Source: Actinomycetes bacterium (GTDB lineage Bacteria > Actinomycetota > Acidimicrobiia > Spongiisociales > UBA5794). From it: DNA of 11,589 bases. Position numbers and translations under genes: made by a program. Location: NCBI GenBank assembly GCA_024640745.1, contig JAHEEL010000056.1, positions 1-11,589 of the forward strand. Reading direction: 5' to 3'. This document shows, one piece after another, positions 5,132 to 11,589 of the stretch (within the stretch, counting starts at the first letter, position 1; each line of letters starts with the position of its first letter). The notes under the pieces were generated by a model that searched no databases, had not been told where the DNA came from, and saw only the letters and a program-made list of their open reading frames with translations.

Positions 5132-6559
5132 CTACGACGGGGACAGCAGGTAGTTGATCACATCGATCGCGCGGTATGTGTCGCGACCCTCCGGGAGGAG
5201 ACGTGCGACGTTGGCCACATCATCGCCGGAGGTGATGAGTTCCCCCTCGACTTCGCCGTTGCGTTGAATCTGGGGGTGCCCGATGTTTGCTACCAGTGCG
5301 TTGCAGAGACACTTGCGACCCACGGTGTCCTCTTCGGCTCCGCCCTTCCGGACGTAGTCGTCCACCGGCTCGGACGGGCACCGCCAGCCGACGGTGCCGT
5401 CGTCGCGACGATAGGCGGTGCGGAGGTACCCGAGGTCGCAGATCCGTGCACGTTTCTCGTAGACGATCTGATCCGAGAGGCTGTCTTCGAGTTCGACGAC
5501 CTTGAACGGGAATCCGGTGGGCGAGGCAACCGGGTCGGTGAAGATCCGCGCTTCCCCGCGCCGGCTGAGGTCGATCACCTTTCGCTTGGTGGCCGCGGTG
5601 AAGCCGGACTCCTCGCAATACGCAAAGGCGGTGCCGACTTGAACGCCGGTCGCGCCCAGCTCGAGCGCCGCTTCGATCTGCTCCGGGTCGGCGTATCCGC
5701 CGGCCAGCCAGAATGGGAGTCCGAGGTCTCGAAAGACGGAGAGGTCCGGAACGTCTCGCGCGCCGTAGACCGGCTCTCCGACGTCATTCAGGGCCAGCTT
5801 GCCGCGCGGCGGAGCGTTGTGCCCCCCGGCGGTGGGACCTTCGATGACGAATCCGTCGATCCGGCCACTCGCCTTGCGAACCAGAGCCGTTGCGAGGACG
5901 TGCGAGGATACGATTGCGAGGAACTGCGGTCTTGCGACCGGCGGGACACTCCCATCGCCGATCGAGGCTGGATCGAACTGCATCGAGAACGTCTCGCCGC
6001 GCTCAGCCCCCTTGACGTCGATTCGATACTCGACCGGGAGTCCGTCGCTGAGCCGGTCGAGAATCCCCGGCACGGCCATTGGGATCCCGGCACCCATCAG
6101 CACGTAGTCCACGCCGGCGAGCATCGCACCGTAGATCGAGGGTAAGTGAGGCGTCTGGATCTTTTCGAGGTAGTTGATGCCGACGGCGCCGCCGTGTCCT
6201 TCCTTGGCGAGGTAGACCTCAACGAAATTCGCCACGACCATGTTCTCGAGAAGCTTCTTGGACGGATCGACGCGGGGCATCGGCTTCGCTTTGTACCGCT
6301 CGTCCGGGCTCTTCCCCCCCTCGATGAAGTATGAATCGAGAATCCGGTCGGCGACCCCGGCGACCGGGAACGCTGCAAGGGCGCGGCGCATGTGGCCGCC
6401 GGGATCGCCGTCCTGGAGCCGTCGCAAGTAGATTGCATCGAGGCCGGTCCCCGAAACGACGCCCATCTGCCCGGCCTGTGACACCGCACGCGCGAGACGC
6501 CAATCGGAGACTCCGGCTCCCATACCGCCTTGAATGAGAACCGGCAGTTCAGTGGTCAC
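5132..6559 (-). CDS. Nitronate monooxygenase / 2-nitropropane dioxygenase-family flavoprotein
   Basis: A 475-residue FMN-dependent TIM-barrel protein of the NMO family (PF03060 type), which includes nitronate monooxygenases and FabK/PfaD-like enoyl reductases. The N-terminus LIQGGMGAGVSDWRLARAVS (8-27) is the usual barrel start. VIEGPTAGGHNAPPRG (238-253) carries the GGH whose histidine (H247) is catalytic in nitronate monooxygenases. WLAGGYADPEQI (284-295) and LGATGVQVGTAF (301-312) form the FMN phosphate site. The protein is about 100-150 residues longer than ordinary NMOs. The extra C-terminal part holds four cysteines, C374, C394, C417 and C419, spaced as for a possible metal or Fe-S site. 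The substrate is unknown, so no gene symbol is justified. The start is GTG 6559; the nearest SD-like GAGGAG (6578-6583) is 18 nt away, so the start is slightly uncertain. It lies 65 bp upstream of the mutase subunit. Confidence 0.85.
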   Translation of the reverse strand: MTTELPVLIQGGMGAGVSDWRLARAVSQAGQMGVVSGTGLDAIYLRRLQDGDPGGHMRRALAAFPVAGVADRILDSYFIEGGKSPDERYKAKPMPRVDPSKKLLENMVVANFVEVYLAKEGHGGAVGINYLEKIQTPHLPSIYGAMLAGVDYVLMGAGIPMAVPGILDRLSDGLPVEYRIDVKGAERGETFSMQFDPASIGDGSVPPVARPQFLAIVSSHVLATALVRKASGRIDGFVIEGPTAGGHNAPPRGKLALNDVGEPVYGARDVPDLSVFRDLGLPFWLAGGYADPEQIEAALELGATGVQVGTAFAYCEESGFTAATKRKVIDLSRRGEARIFTDPVASPTGFPFKVVELEDSLSDQIVYEKRARICDLGYLRTAYRRDDGTVGWRCPSEPVDDYVRKGGAEEDTVGRKCLCNALVANIGHPQIQRNGEVEGELITSGDDVANVARLLPEGRDTYRAIDVINYLLSPS

Positions 6560-6591
6560 GCTGTCGATGGTAGAGCACTCCTCGCGGAAGG

Positions 6592-6619
6592 GGCCCCGTC
6601 TGCGAGACCTCTCGGGGCC
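6592..6619. other. GC-rich inverted repeat in the leader of the flavoprotein gene
   Basis: GGCCCCG (6592-6598) and CGGGGCC (6613-6619) form a perfect 7-bp stem around a 14-nt loop that itself contains a small GTCT/AGAC element (6598-6608). It lies in the 138-bp spacer, about 33 nt upstream of the flavoprotein start codon. It could be a leader hairpin or the end of the pcrA transcript; no U-tract follows. Confidence 0.3.
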
Positions 6620-6634
6620 GGCGAACCAAGTGAC

Positions 6635-6658
6635 AACGGTACGACAGCGGCTGCCGTT
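6635..6658. other. Bulged inverted repeat in the pcrA-flavoprotein spacer
   Basis: AACGG (6635-6639) plus CAG (6645-6647) pair with the contiguous CTGCCGTT (6651-6658), giving an 8-bp stem interrupted by a 5-nt bulge with a 3-nt loop. It is one of four inverted repeats in this spacer. No function is assigned. Confidence 0.2.
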
Positions 6659-6669
6659 CCACTGCGAGG

Positions 6670-6700
6670 ACCGCCGTGAGCCGGCGGTTGACGGCCGTCA
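6670..6700 (-). terminator. Hairpin plus palindrome at the pcrA 3' end, candidate terminator
   Basis: ACCGCCG (6670-6676) and CGGCGGT (6682-6688) make a perfect 7-bp stem with a 5-nt loop, beginning 9 nt after the pcrA stop. Directly adjoining it, TGACGGCCGTCA (6689-6700) is a perfect 12-bp palindrome that includes the stop codon itself. There is no U-tract, so it resembles the U-less hairpins common downstream of genes in high-GC bacteria rather than a classical terminator. Confidence 0.4.
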
Positions 6701-8878
6701 CACCCTCTCGAGCGGAGCCAGCGAGAGGAGGAGACGCTTCTCCCCCGCGTCCTCGAAGGCCACCGTGGCTTCGGCTCCGTCGCCGGTCCCGACCACCTGA
6801 ACGACCACACCATCGCCCCAGTGCGTGTGCCGCACCCGGTCACCCGCGCTGATGTCGAGGTCACCCAGCGTGGCACGGTCCGAGTCCTCAGCCGAGCGCT
6901 CAGGCCGGCGCGGGCGTTTCACCGTTGTCATGAGGTGGTCGGGGATCTCGCGGAGGAAGCGACTCGGCCCGTTGTACTGCGACTGACCCCAGAGGTTGCG
7001 GCTCCAGGCCCGCGTGAGGTGGAGGTGCTGTTCGGCGCGTGTGATGCCCACGTAGCACAGGCGTCGCTCCTCCTCGAGCTCCTGCTTGTTGCCGAGGGAT
7101 CGCATGTGCGGGAACACCCCGTCCTCCATGCCGGTGATGAAGACCACGGGGAATTCGAGGCCTTTGGCGTTGTGCAGTGTCATCAATGTGACCAGCTCGC
7201 GATCCTCGTAGGCGTCGATGTCCGCAACGAGGCTGATCGACTCGAGAAACAGCCCGAGCTTCTCCATAGCGTCGAGTTCGGCCCACTCCGCCGGACCCAT
7301 CGAGGCCGGGCCGGCCTCCTCGAACTCGGCCACGGCAGACGCGAGTTCCTTGAGGTTCTCCTCGCGACCCATCGACTCGACCGACCGGTCGGATCGAAGC
7401 ATGTCGAGGTAGCCGGTCTCGTCGAGCACAGCTTCGATTGCGGTGGCCGGTCCGGCTTCAGCTCGCTCGGCGAGGTGATCCATGAGCTCGACGAACTCAG
7501 CGATCGATCGCTGGGCGCGAGCCGTGAGGCGCTCGTTCTCGTCGACGCGTCGCAGCGCCTCGAAGAAGCTGATCGCCTCGGTCTCTGCGAATCGGTCGAC
7601 GTGGGCGACGCTCGTATCGCCGATCGCCCGCTTCGGCACGTTGATGATCCGCTTCAGAGCCACCTGATCGTCCGGGTTCACGACCCCGCGCAGGTAGGCG
7701 ATCGCGTCCTTGACCTCGCGGCGGTCGTAGTACTTCAGGCCGCCAACGACCTGATAGGGCACGCCATAGCGAACGAACACCTCTTCGATGACGCGGCTCT
7801 GGGCATTGGTCCGGTAGAACACCGCGATGTCCGACAGCGCGGTTCCGTCGGATTCCAGCTCCCGGATGCGGTCCGCAATGAAGGCCGCTTCGTCCTGCTC
7901 GTCGCGTGCCTCGTAGGCGGCGATGAGCTCTCCCGCGCCTTCGTCCGTCCACAGGCGTTTCGGCTTCCGTGCCTCATTGTGGCCGATGACCGCGTTGGCG
8001 GCGTCGAGGATCGTCTGCGTCGACCGGTAGTTCTGCTCGAGCATGATGACGGTCGCGTCGCTGTAGTCCTTTTCGAAGTCGAGGATATTGCGCATATCCG
8101 CCCCGCGAAATGCATACACCGATTGGTCGGCGTCCCCGACCACGAACACGTTGCGATGCGCCCCCGCCAGGAGCTTGACGAGCATGTACTGGGCGTGGTT
8201 GGTGTCCTGGTACTCATCGACGAGGAGATACTGGAACCGCTGCTGGTAGTGCGCCAGCACCTCGGGAAACGCCCGAAAGACGTCGACGGTCAGCACGAGG
8301 ATGTCATCGAAGTCGACGGCCGACGCTTCGACGAGGCGCTGCTGATAGAGGCGGTAGACGTCGGAGACTTTCTCGTGATAGAACCCTTCGCCACCCTGGG
8401 AGTACGTTTCGTAGTCGATGAGCTCGTTCTTGGCATTGGAGATCGCGGCCCGAATCGCCTTCGGAGGGAATCGCCTCGGGTCGAGATCGAGGTCCCGAAC
8501 GCACATGGTGACGAGGCGGACCGAGTCCGCGTCGTCGTAGATCGAGAAGGACGACCGATAGCCGAGCCGGGGTGCCTCACGCCGCAGGATTCGTACGCAC
8601 GCGCTGTGGAAGGTGGAGATCCACATACCGTCGGCGACGCGTCCGACCAACTGCGCGACCCGCTCTCTCATCTCGGTCGCAGCCTTGTTCGTGAAGGTGA
8701 TCGCAAGGATCGAGTAGGGCGACACGCCCAGGTCTCGGATGAGGTGCGCGATGCGGTAGGTGAGCACGCGGGTCTTGCCCGAACCGGCGCCGGCAACCAC
8801 GAGCACGGGACCTTCGGTCGCAGCGACGGCGTGGCGCTGGGACGCGTTGAGTCCTTGGAGCAATGGAGAGTCGGGCAT
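6698..8878 (-). CDS. pcrA: ATP-dependent DNA helicase PcrA/UvrD (superfamily 1A)
   Basis: A 3'-5' DNA helicase for nucleotide excision repair, replication-fork upkeep and removal of RecA or stalled RNA polymerase. All SF1 motifs are present in the 726 residues: Q motif LNASQRHAV (10-18), Walker A GAGSGKT (30-36), Ia ITFTNKAATEMRERV (60-74), Walker B VDEYQDTN (220-227), III GDADQSVYAFRGAD (248-261), IV LEQNYRST (280-287), V TLMTLHNAKGLEFPVVF (564-580) and VI EERRLCYVGITRA (603-615). The C-terminus (about 674-726, with GDRVRHTHWGDGVV) is the Tudor-like module that contacts RNA polymerase in PcrA/UvrD. Length and architecture are normal. The start at ATG 8878 gives the usual N-terminus but has no obvious Shine-Dalgarno. 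Its location upstream of sucCD matches the actinomycete order uvrD1/pcrA-sucCD. It is separated by 105 bp from the kinase gene and probably has its own promoter. Confidence 0.97.
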   Translation of the reverse strand: MPDSPLLQGLNASQRHAVAATEGPVLVVAGAGSGKTRVLTYRIAHLIRDLGVSPYSILAITFTNKAATEMRERVAQLVGRVADGMWISTFHSACVRILRREAPRLGYRSSFSIYDDADSVRLVTMCVRDLDLDPRRFPPKAIRAAISNAKNELIDYETYSQGGEGFYHEKVSDVYRLYQQRLVEASAVDFDDILVLTVDVFRAFPEVLAHYQQRFQYLLVDEYQDTNHAQYMLVKLLAGAHRNVFVVGDADQSVYAFRGADMRNILDFEKDYSDATVIMLEQNYRSTQTILDAANAVIGHNEARKPKRLWTDEGAGELIAAYEARDEQDEAAFIADRIRELESDGTALSDIAVFYRTNAQSRVIEEVFVRYGVPYQVVGGLKYYDRREVKDAIAYLRGVVNPDDQVALKRIINVPKRAIGDTSVAHVDRFAETEAISFFEALRRVDENERLTARAQRSIAEFVELMDHLAERAEAGPATAIEAVLDETGYLDMLRSDRSVESMGREENLKELASAVAEFEEAGPASMGPAEWAELDAMEKLGLFLESISLVADIDAYEDRELVTLMTLHNAKGLEFPVVFITGMEDGVFPHMRSLGNKQELEEERRLCYVGITRAEQHLHLTRAWSRNLWGQSQYNGPSRFLREIPDHLMTTVKRPRRPERSAEDSDRATLGDLDISAGDRVRHTHWGDGVVVQVVGTGDGAEATVAFEDAGEKRLLLSLAPLERV

Positions 8879-8983
8879 CGAGCGCAGAAGTCTACCGGCG
8901 GCCGGTGCCGGAACTACAGCGGTGTGCTTCTCGTGGCCGAGCGTGCATGGAAAGACGATGCGCTTCGGTGGCGCAAGCGGCGA
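8879..8983 (-). promoter_or_regulatory. Kinase-pcrA spacer with possible pcrA promoter
   Basis: In this 105-bp gap the minus strand has a TAGACT box (8889-8894) ending 10 nt before the pcrA ATG, which would give a nearly leaderless transcript, consistent with the missing Shine-Dalgarno. A convincing -35 box is not seen. Overlapping GC-rich inverted repeats (ACCGG 8894-8898 with CCGGT 8902-8906; CCGGC 8895-8899 with GCCGG 8907-8911) sit just upstream and could instead serve as the end of the kinase transcript. Both readings are weak. Confidence 0.2.
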
Positions 8984-11589
8984 CTACGCCGTCCGCTCCT
9001 CGGAGCTACGCGCGGTGATGAGTTCACGCAGCTTCTCGGCCAACCCGCCCTCGCGGAAGTCGGACTTGTCGAAGAATGCATCGACGCCGGCTTCGCGCGC
9101 CCGGTCGATATCCTCGCCCTCGGCGACGCCCGAGAGCATGATGATCGGCAGATCTCCGTGCCGTTGGCGGACCATGTGCGCCAAGGCGACACCGTCGGCG
9201 CGAGGCATCGAGAAGTCGACGACGATCCCGTCGATCGTCCCGGTTTGGAGCGCTCCGAGGGCGTCGGCGACGCTCGCTGCGACCGTGGTGTTGAAACCAC
9301 TCGTGGCAAGCGCGGACGAGACGACCTGCTGCACGCCGACGGAGTCATCGACGATGAGGACGCGGGCCGGTGGGAGCGCAGGAGCCTCGATAGCGGCCTC
9401 ACGCTGGCGTTCGGCCAGTCGCGTCGGGTCGACCAGAAGTGCCACCTGGTCCCCGCCCAGCAGTGCAGCTCCGGTCACCAGATCCCCCTCTGCATCGGCG
9501 AGCACGGCGCCCAGCTCCTTCGCTGCGATCCGCCGCACCCCCACAACCTCTTCGACTCCAAGGGCAACGGGGCCGGCAGCGCTGGAGGCGACCACGATCG
9601 ACGCGGGCACAGCGTCCGACGAGAGGCCCATGAGGTCGGCAAATGAAGCGAAGGGGACATCTCCATCGACTCGCTCGAGCACCGTCGTGTGATCGGCCAC
9701 AGCGATCGTCGCTAGGTTCATGTCGACGATGTCGACGATGCCGGTTTCCGGGATGCCCCACATGAATCCGGCCGTCCGGACCAACAGCGCTTTCTGCATT
9801 GCCTGATGGACCGGCACGATCATCGAGATCCGTGTTTCGACCTTGGGCGTGCTCTCGACCCGCAGGGAACCGTTCAGGGATTCCATCGCTTCCCGGACGA
9901 CGGCGAGACCGTCTCCGTCGCCGGAGAGCTCGTCCGCGGCCTCCTGCGTCGTGAACCCTGATCGATAGAGCAGCGAGCGCAACGCGTCCGGCGCGAGTTC
10001 GGACGATGGCTCGAGTAGGCCGAGCGCAATGCCCTTGTTCCGGATGCCCTGCCAATCGATTCCGCGTCCGTCGTCGATGACCGCGACCTCGAGATTGACA
10101 TCGGTCTGGACCGCTTCGATCCGAATGGCGCCGGTTCCCCGCTTGCCGGCGCCGAGACGAGTGTCGACATCTTCGATCCCGTGGACTGCGGAGTTGACCA
10201 CGAGCTGTCGGATCGCGTCGCCGATCCGGTCCAGCACCTGCCGGTCGACGAGGATGTCATCTCCGACTATCTCGACACGCAACTCCTTGCCGGTCTTCCG
10301 ACTGAGGTAGCGGCCGAGCTGGGGAAGCGTGTTGGTGACGTCGCGAAGCGGTGCGGCTGCCAGGGCAAGCGCCTGCGCCTCGATGGTTTCCGAGGACTCG
10401 GCGATGGGCTCGATCGCCTCAGCCATGTGTGAGACGCGGTCAGAGAAGAACGGATCGGCTGCTGCCAGCTCGGCCAGCTCGGCCACTTCGGCCCTCGCCG
10501 ATTCGATGTCCATCCGGAGGCTCACGATGTGATTCACGAGACCATAGAGCCGTCCCGTGTTGACCGAGATCGGCTCCTCGGCGGCCCAGGTTCGGACGGC
10601 CCCGACGAGGCCGCCGAGGTCGTCGGGTTCCGTGACGGACCGGGCCGTGGTCGTGCGGTTGGACGGCAGCACGACGACATCGGTCGGCTCGGCTTCGTCG
10701 GCGGACCCGGACACATCTGATGGGTCGTCGACCATATCCGCCGCATCGGCCACGATCGCGTCGCCATCCGCGACCGGGAAATCGATGACCGAACCGACCG
10801 GCTCTTCTCCCGCGGCACCCTCGATCGCTGTTGTGGACTCGTCGGCGGGTTCGGCCACGTCCTCGACATCCGCCACCTCGTCTTCGACAGATCGTGCCTC
10901 GCCTTCGACAACCTCGGTGAGATCGCCTTCCGAACGCTCCTCCTTCTCCGAGAGTTGCCCGTTCCGGTGCTCGGCTGCGTTCCGACCGTCGCGGTCGTCC
11001 TCGCTCTCATCGTCGCGCTCCAGCGGGACCGCAGAAGCGGGTTCGGCGTCATCGGGCATGGCAACCAACACCGCAGCTTCGGCCTGCGCGCGATTGGGAT
11101 CTTGATCCGTGGGCGCCGACGCAGCCGGCGGAGCAGCCAATTCGGCGGCCGCCTCCTCCTGCACCAGCGACCGACGGAGCTCGGCGAACGCCTCCTGAGC
11201 CGACCTTGCCGTTTCTTCCGCAGTTGTGTCGGATTCGTCCTCGGCACGACCTTCAGGATGATCGGCGGCTTCCGCATCGTCGCCGTCCGGAGGTCGCTCG
11301 ACCTCGGCAACGACCTCCCCCTCCACCCGGTCGTCATCCAGGTCGGCGCCACCGGCTGCGAGCTGCGCAAAGACCTCATGGGCCGACAACACCGGCTCAT
11401 CCGGCGGCTCAACGGCCGTCACACCGTCGGTATCAGCCGTCTCCGGCGGCTCGTGAGCCTCGGCCCCAGCGGTGCCCTCATCCTGATCCGCATCACCGGC
11501 CGCCAGCTGCGCAAACATCTCATGTGCCGACAACACCGGCCCATCCGCCACAACCGCGGCACCATCCCCATCGACAGCCTCAGCGGCTT
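8984..11589 (-). CDS. CheA-like hybrid histidine kinase with C-terminal receiver (5' end beyond right edge)
   Basis: A signalling kinase built like CheA/ChpA. Residues are counted from a GTG at 11551. Residues 1-310 are acidic, Ala/Glu/Asp-rich and probably disordered, with a repeated SAHExFAQLAAG motif (see repeats). About 318-400 matches the CheA dimerisation region (ISVNTGRLYGLVNHIVSLR, 328-346). About 401-580 is the HATPase: N box QLVVNSAVHGIE (449-460), G1 IDDGRGID (492-499), a GFTTQEA segment (532-538), G2 SGDGDGLAVV (543-552). About 585-715 is CheW-like (ALLVRTAGFMWGIPE). About 729-845 is a full receiver with D734/D735, phospho-acceptor D779, S807 and K829. No Hpt phosphotransfer domain is visible. 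The frame has no stop and no ATG/GTG/TTG between 11551 and the window edge, and similar residues continue, so the gene is most likely 5'-truncated by the window. The stop is TAG at 8984. The partner pathway (chemotaxis, pili or other) is unknown. Confidence 0.88.
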   Translation of the reverse strand, partial: AAEAVDGDGAAVVADGPVLSAHEMFAQLAAGDADQDEGTAGAEAHEPPETADTDGVTAVEPPDEPVLSAHEVFAQLAAGGADLDDDRVEGEVVAEVERPPDGDDAEAADHPEGRAEDESDTTAEETARSAQEAFAELRRSLVQEEAAAELAAPPAASAPTDQDPNRAQAEAAVLVAMPDDAEPASAVPLERDDESEDDRDGRNAAEHRNGQLSEKEERSEGDLTEVVEGEARSVEDEVADVEDVAEPADESTTAIEGAAGEEPVGSVIDFPVADGDAIVADAADMVDDPSDVSGSADEAEPTDVVVLPSNRTTTARSVTEPDDLGGLVGAVRTWAAEEPISVNTGRLYGLVNHIVSLRMDIESARAEVAELAELAAADPFFSDRVSHMAEAIEPIAESSETIEAQALALAAAPLRDVTNTLPQLGRYLSRKTGKELRVEIVGDDILVDRQVLDRIGDAIRQLVVNSAVHGIEDVDTRLGAGKRGTGAIRIEAVQTDVNLEVAVIDDGRGIDWQGIRNKGIALGLLEPSSELAPDALRSLLYRSGFTTQEAADELSGDGDGLAVVREAMESLNGSLRVESTPKVETRISMIVPVHQAMQKALLVRTAGFMWGIPETGIVDIVDMNLATIAVADHTTVLERVDGDVPFASFADLMGLSSDAVPASIVVASSAAGPVALGVEEVVGVRRIAAKELGAVLADAEGDLVTGAALLGGDQVALLVDPTRLAERQREAAIEAPALPPARVLIVDDSVGVQQVVSSALATSGFNTTVAASVADALGALQTGTIDGIVVDFSMPRADGVALAHMVRQRHGDLPIIMLSGVAEGEDIDRAREAGVDAFFDKSDFREGGLAEKLRELITARSSEERTA
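11168..11209 (-). repeat. Degenerate third copy of the kinase repeat (ARSAQEAFAELRRS)
   Basis: Residues 115-128 keep the S-A-x-E-x-F-A-x-L core of copies 1 and 2 but lose the His and the AAG tail. It is helix-prone and embedded in acidic sequence. It could be a diverged copy or a chance similarity. Confidence 0.5.
11342..11395 (-). repeat. Intragenic repeat copy 2 (PVLSAHEVFAQLAAGGAD)
   Basis: Residues 53-70 of the kinase frame repeat residues 5-22 almost exactly. At DNA level 11346-11400 and 11490-11544 match at 47 of 55 positions by direct comparison, 144 bp (48 codons) apart. Several differences are synonymous, suggesting an older duplication kept under protein-level selection. Confidence 0.85.
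11486..11539 (-). repeat. Intragenic repeat copy 1 (PVLSAHEMFAQLAAGDAD)
   Basis: Residues 5-22 of the kinase frame. The upstream residues encoded to the window edge (an AEAVDGDGAAVVADG stretch) also resemble the residues before copy 2 (TADTDGVTAVEPPDE). The repeat unit may therefore be about 48 residues long and continue outside the window. Confidence 0.85.

Noticed and set aside
3342..5153. A 603-codon plus-strand open frame opposite sucC and the mutase subunit
   Set aside because: It is a shadow of sucC, sucD and the B12 subunit, and its residue pattern is the Arg/Asp/His-rich type typical of antisense frames.
6560..6583. An alternative upstream start of the flavoprotein using the GAGGAG site
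   Set aside because: No ATG, GTG or TTG occurs in frame at a suitable distance; only an ATC would fit, which is too unlikely to annotate.
6821..9646. A 941-codon open frame on the plus strand, opposite pcrA and the kinase
   Set aside because: It is antisense to two well-supported genes and shows no recognisable domain. Long antisense frames are expected in GC-rich coding DNA.
8984..11551. Taking GTG 11551 as the true start of the kinase
   Set aside because: The frame stays open to the edge with matching composition and repeat-like sequence and no good ribosome site, so a partial gene is more likely.

Overview
The window is a GC-rich bacterial chromosome segment in which every supported gene lies on the minus strand, so the genes read from right to left. 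In transcription order they are: a CheA-like hybrid histidine kinase (5' end beyond the right edge), a PcrA/UvrD helicase, a nitronate-monooxygenase-family flavoenzyme, a free-standing B12-binding subunit of methylmalonyl-CoA mutase, sucC, sucD, an aspartate/glutamate-type racemase, purH, and the first 43 codons of folD (cut by the left edge). The order pcrA...sucC-sucD...purH...folD recalls the actinomycete chromosome neighbourhood (uvrD1/pcrA - sucCD - purN-purH, with folD nearby in streptomycetes). I therefore infer an Actinomycetota member, possibly an uncultured or Acidimicrobiia-like lineage. That placement is an inference, and sucCD does not look like the mycobacterial type.

Right part (8984-11589): one signalling protein. 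It has a very acidic, low-complexity N-terminal half carrying a duplicated motif, then CheA-type dimerisation, ATPase and CheW-like domains and a C-terminal receiver. Its reading frame is open to the window edge, so the true N-terminus and any phosphotransfer domain are not visible.

Middle (6698-8878): a complete PcrA-type helicase with the C-terminal Tudor-like module. It is followed by a 138-bp spacer crowded with inverted repeats.

Carbon-metabolism block (2482-6559): flavoenzyme, B12 subunit, sucC and sucD. The last three are tightly packed (30-bp gap, then a 4-bp ATGA overlap). They fit the end of the propionate/methylmalonyl-CoA route feeding succinyl-CoA into the TCA cycle, although the large mutase subunit is not in the window.

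Left part (1-2394): racemase, purH and folD. purH and folD overlap by 4 bp, and the folD Shine-Dalgarno is embedded in the last codons of purH. FolD makes and interconverts the one-carbon folates, including the 10-formyl-THF that PurH consumes, so the coupling makes functional sense.

No tRNA, rRNA, CRISPR, insertion sequence or phage gene was seen. No gene-free stretch exceeds 300 bases; the largest gaps are 138, 105 and 87 bp and are described individually. The window is mostly ordinary housekeeping. The points most worth a second look are the repeated motif in the kinase, the repeat that overlaps the sucD stop codon, the unusual SucD loop and insertion, and the racemase sitting between sucD and purH.
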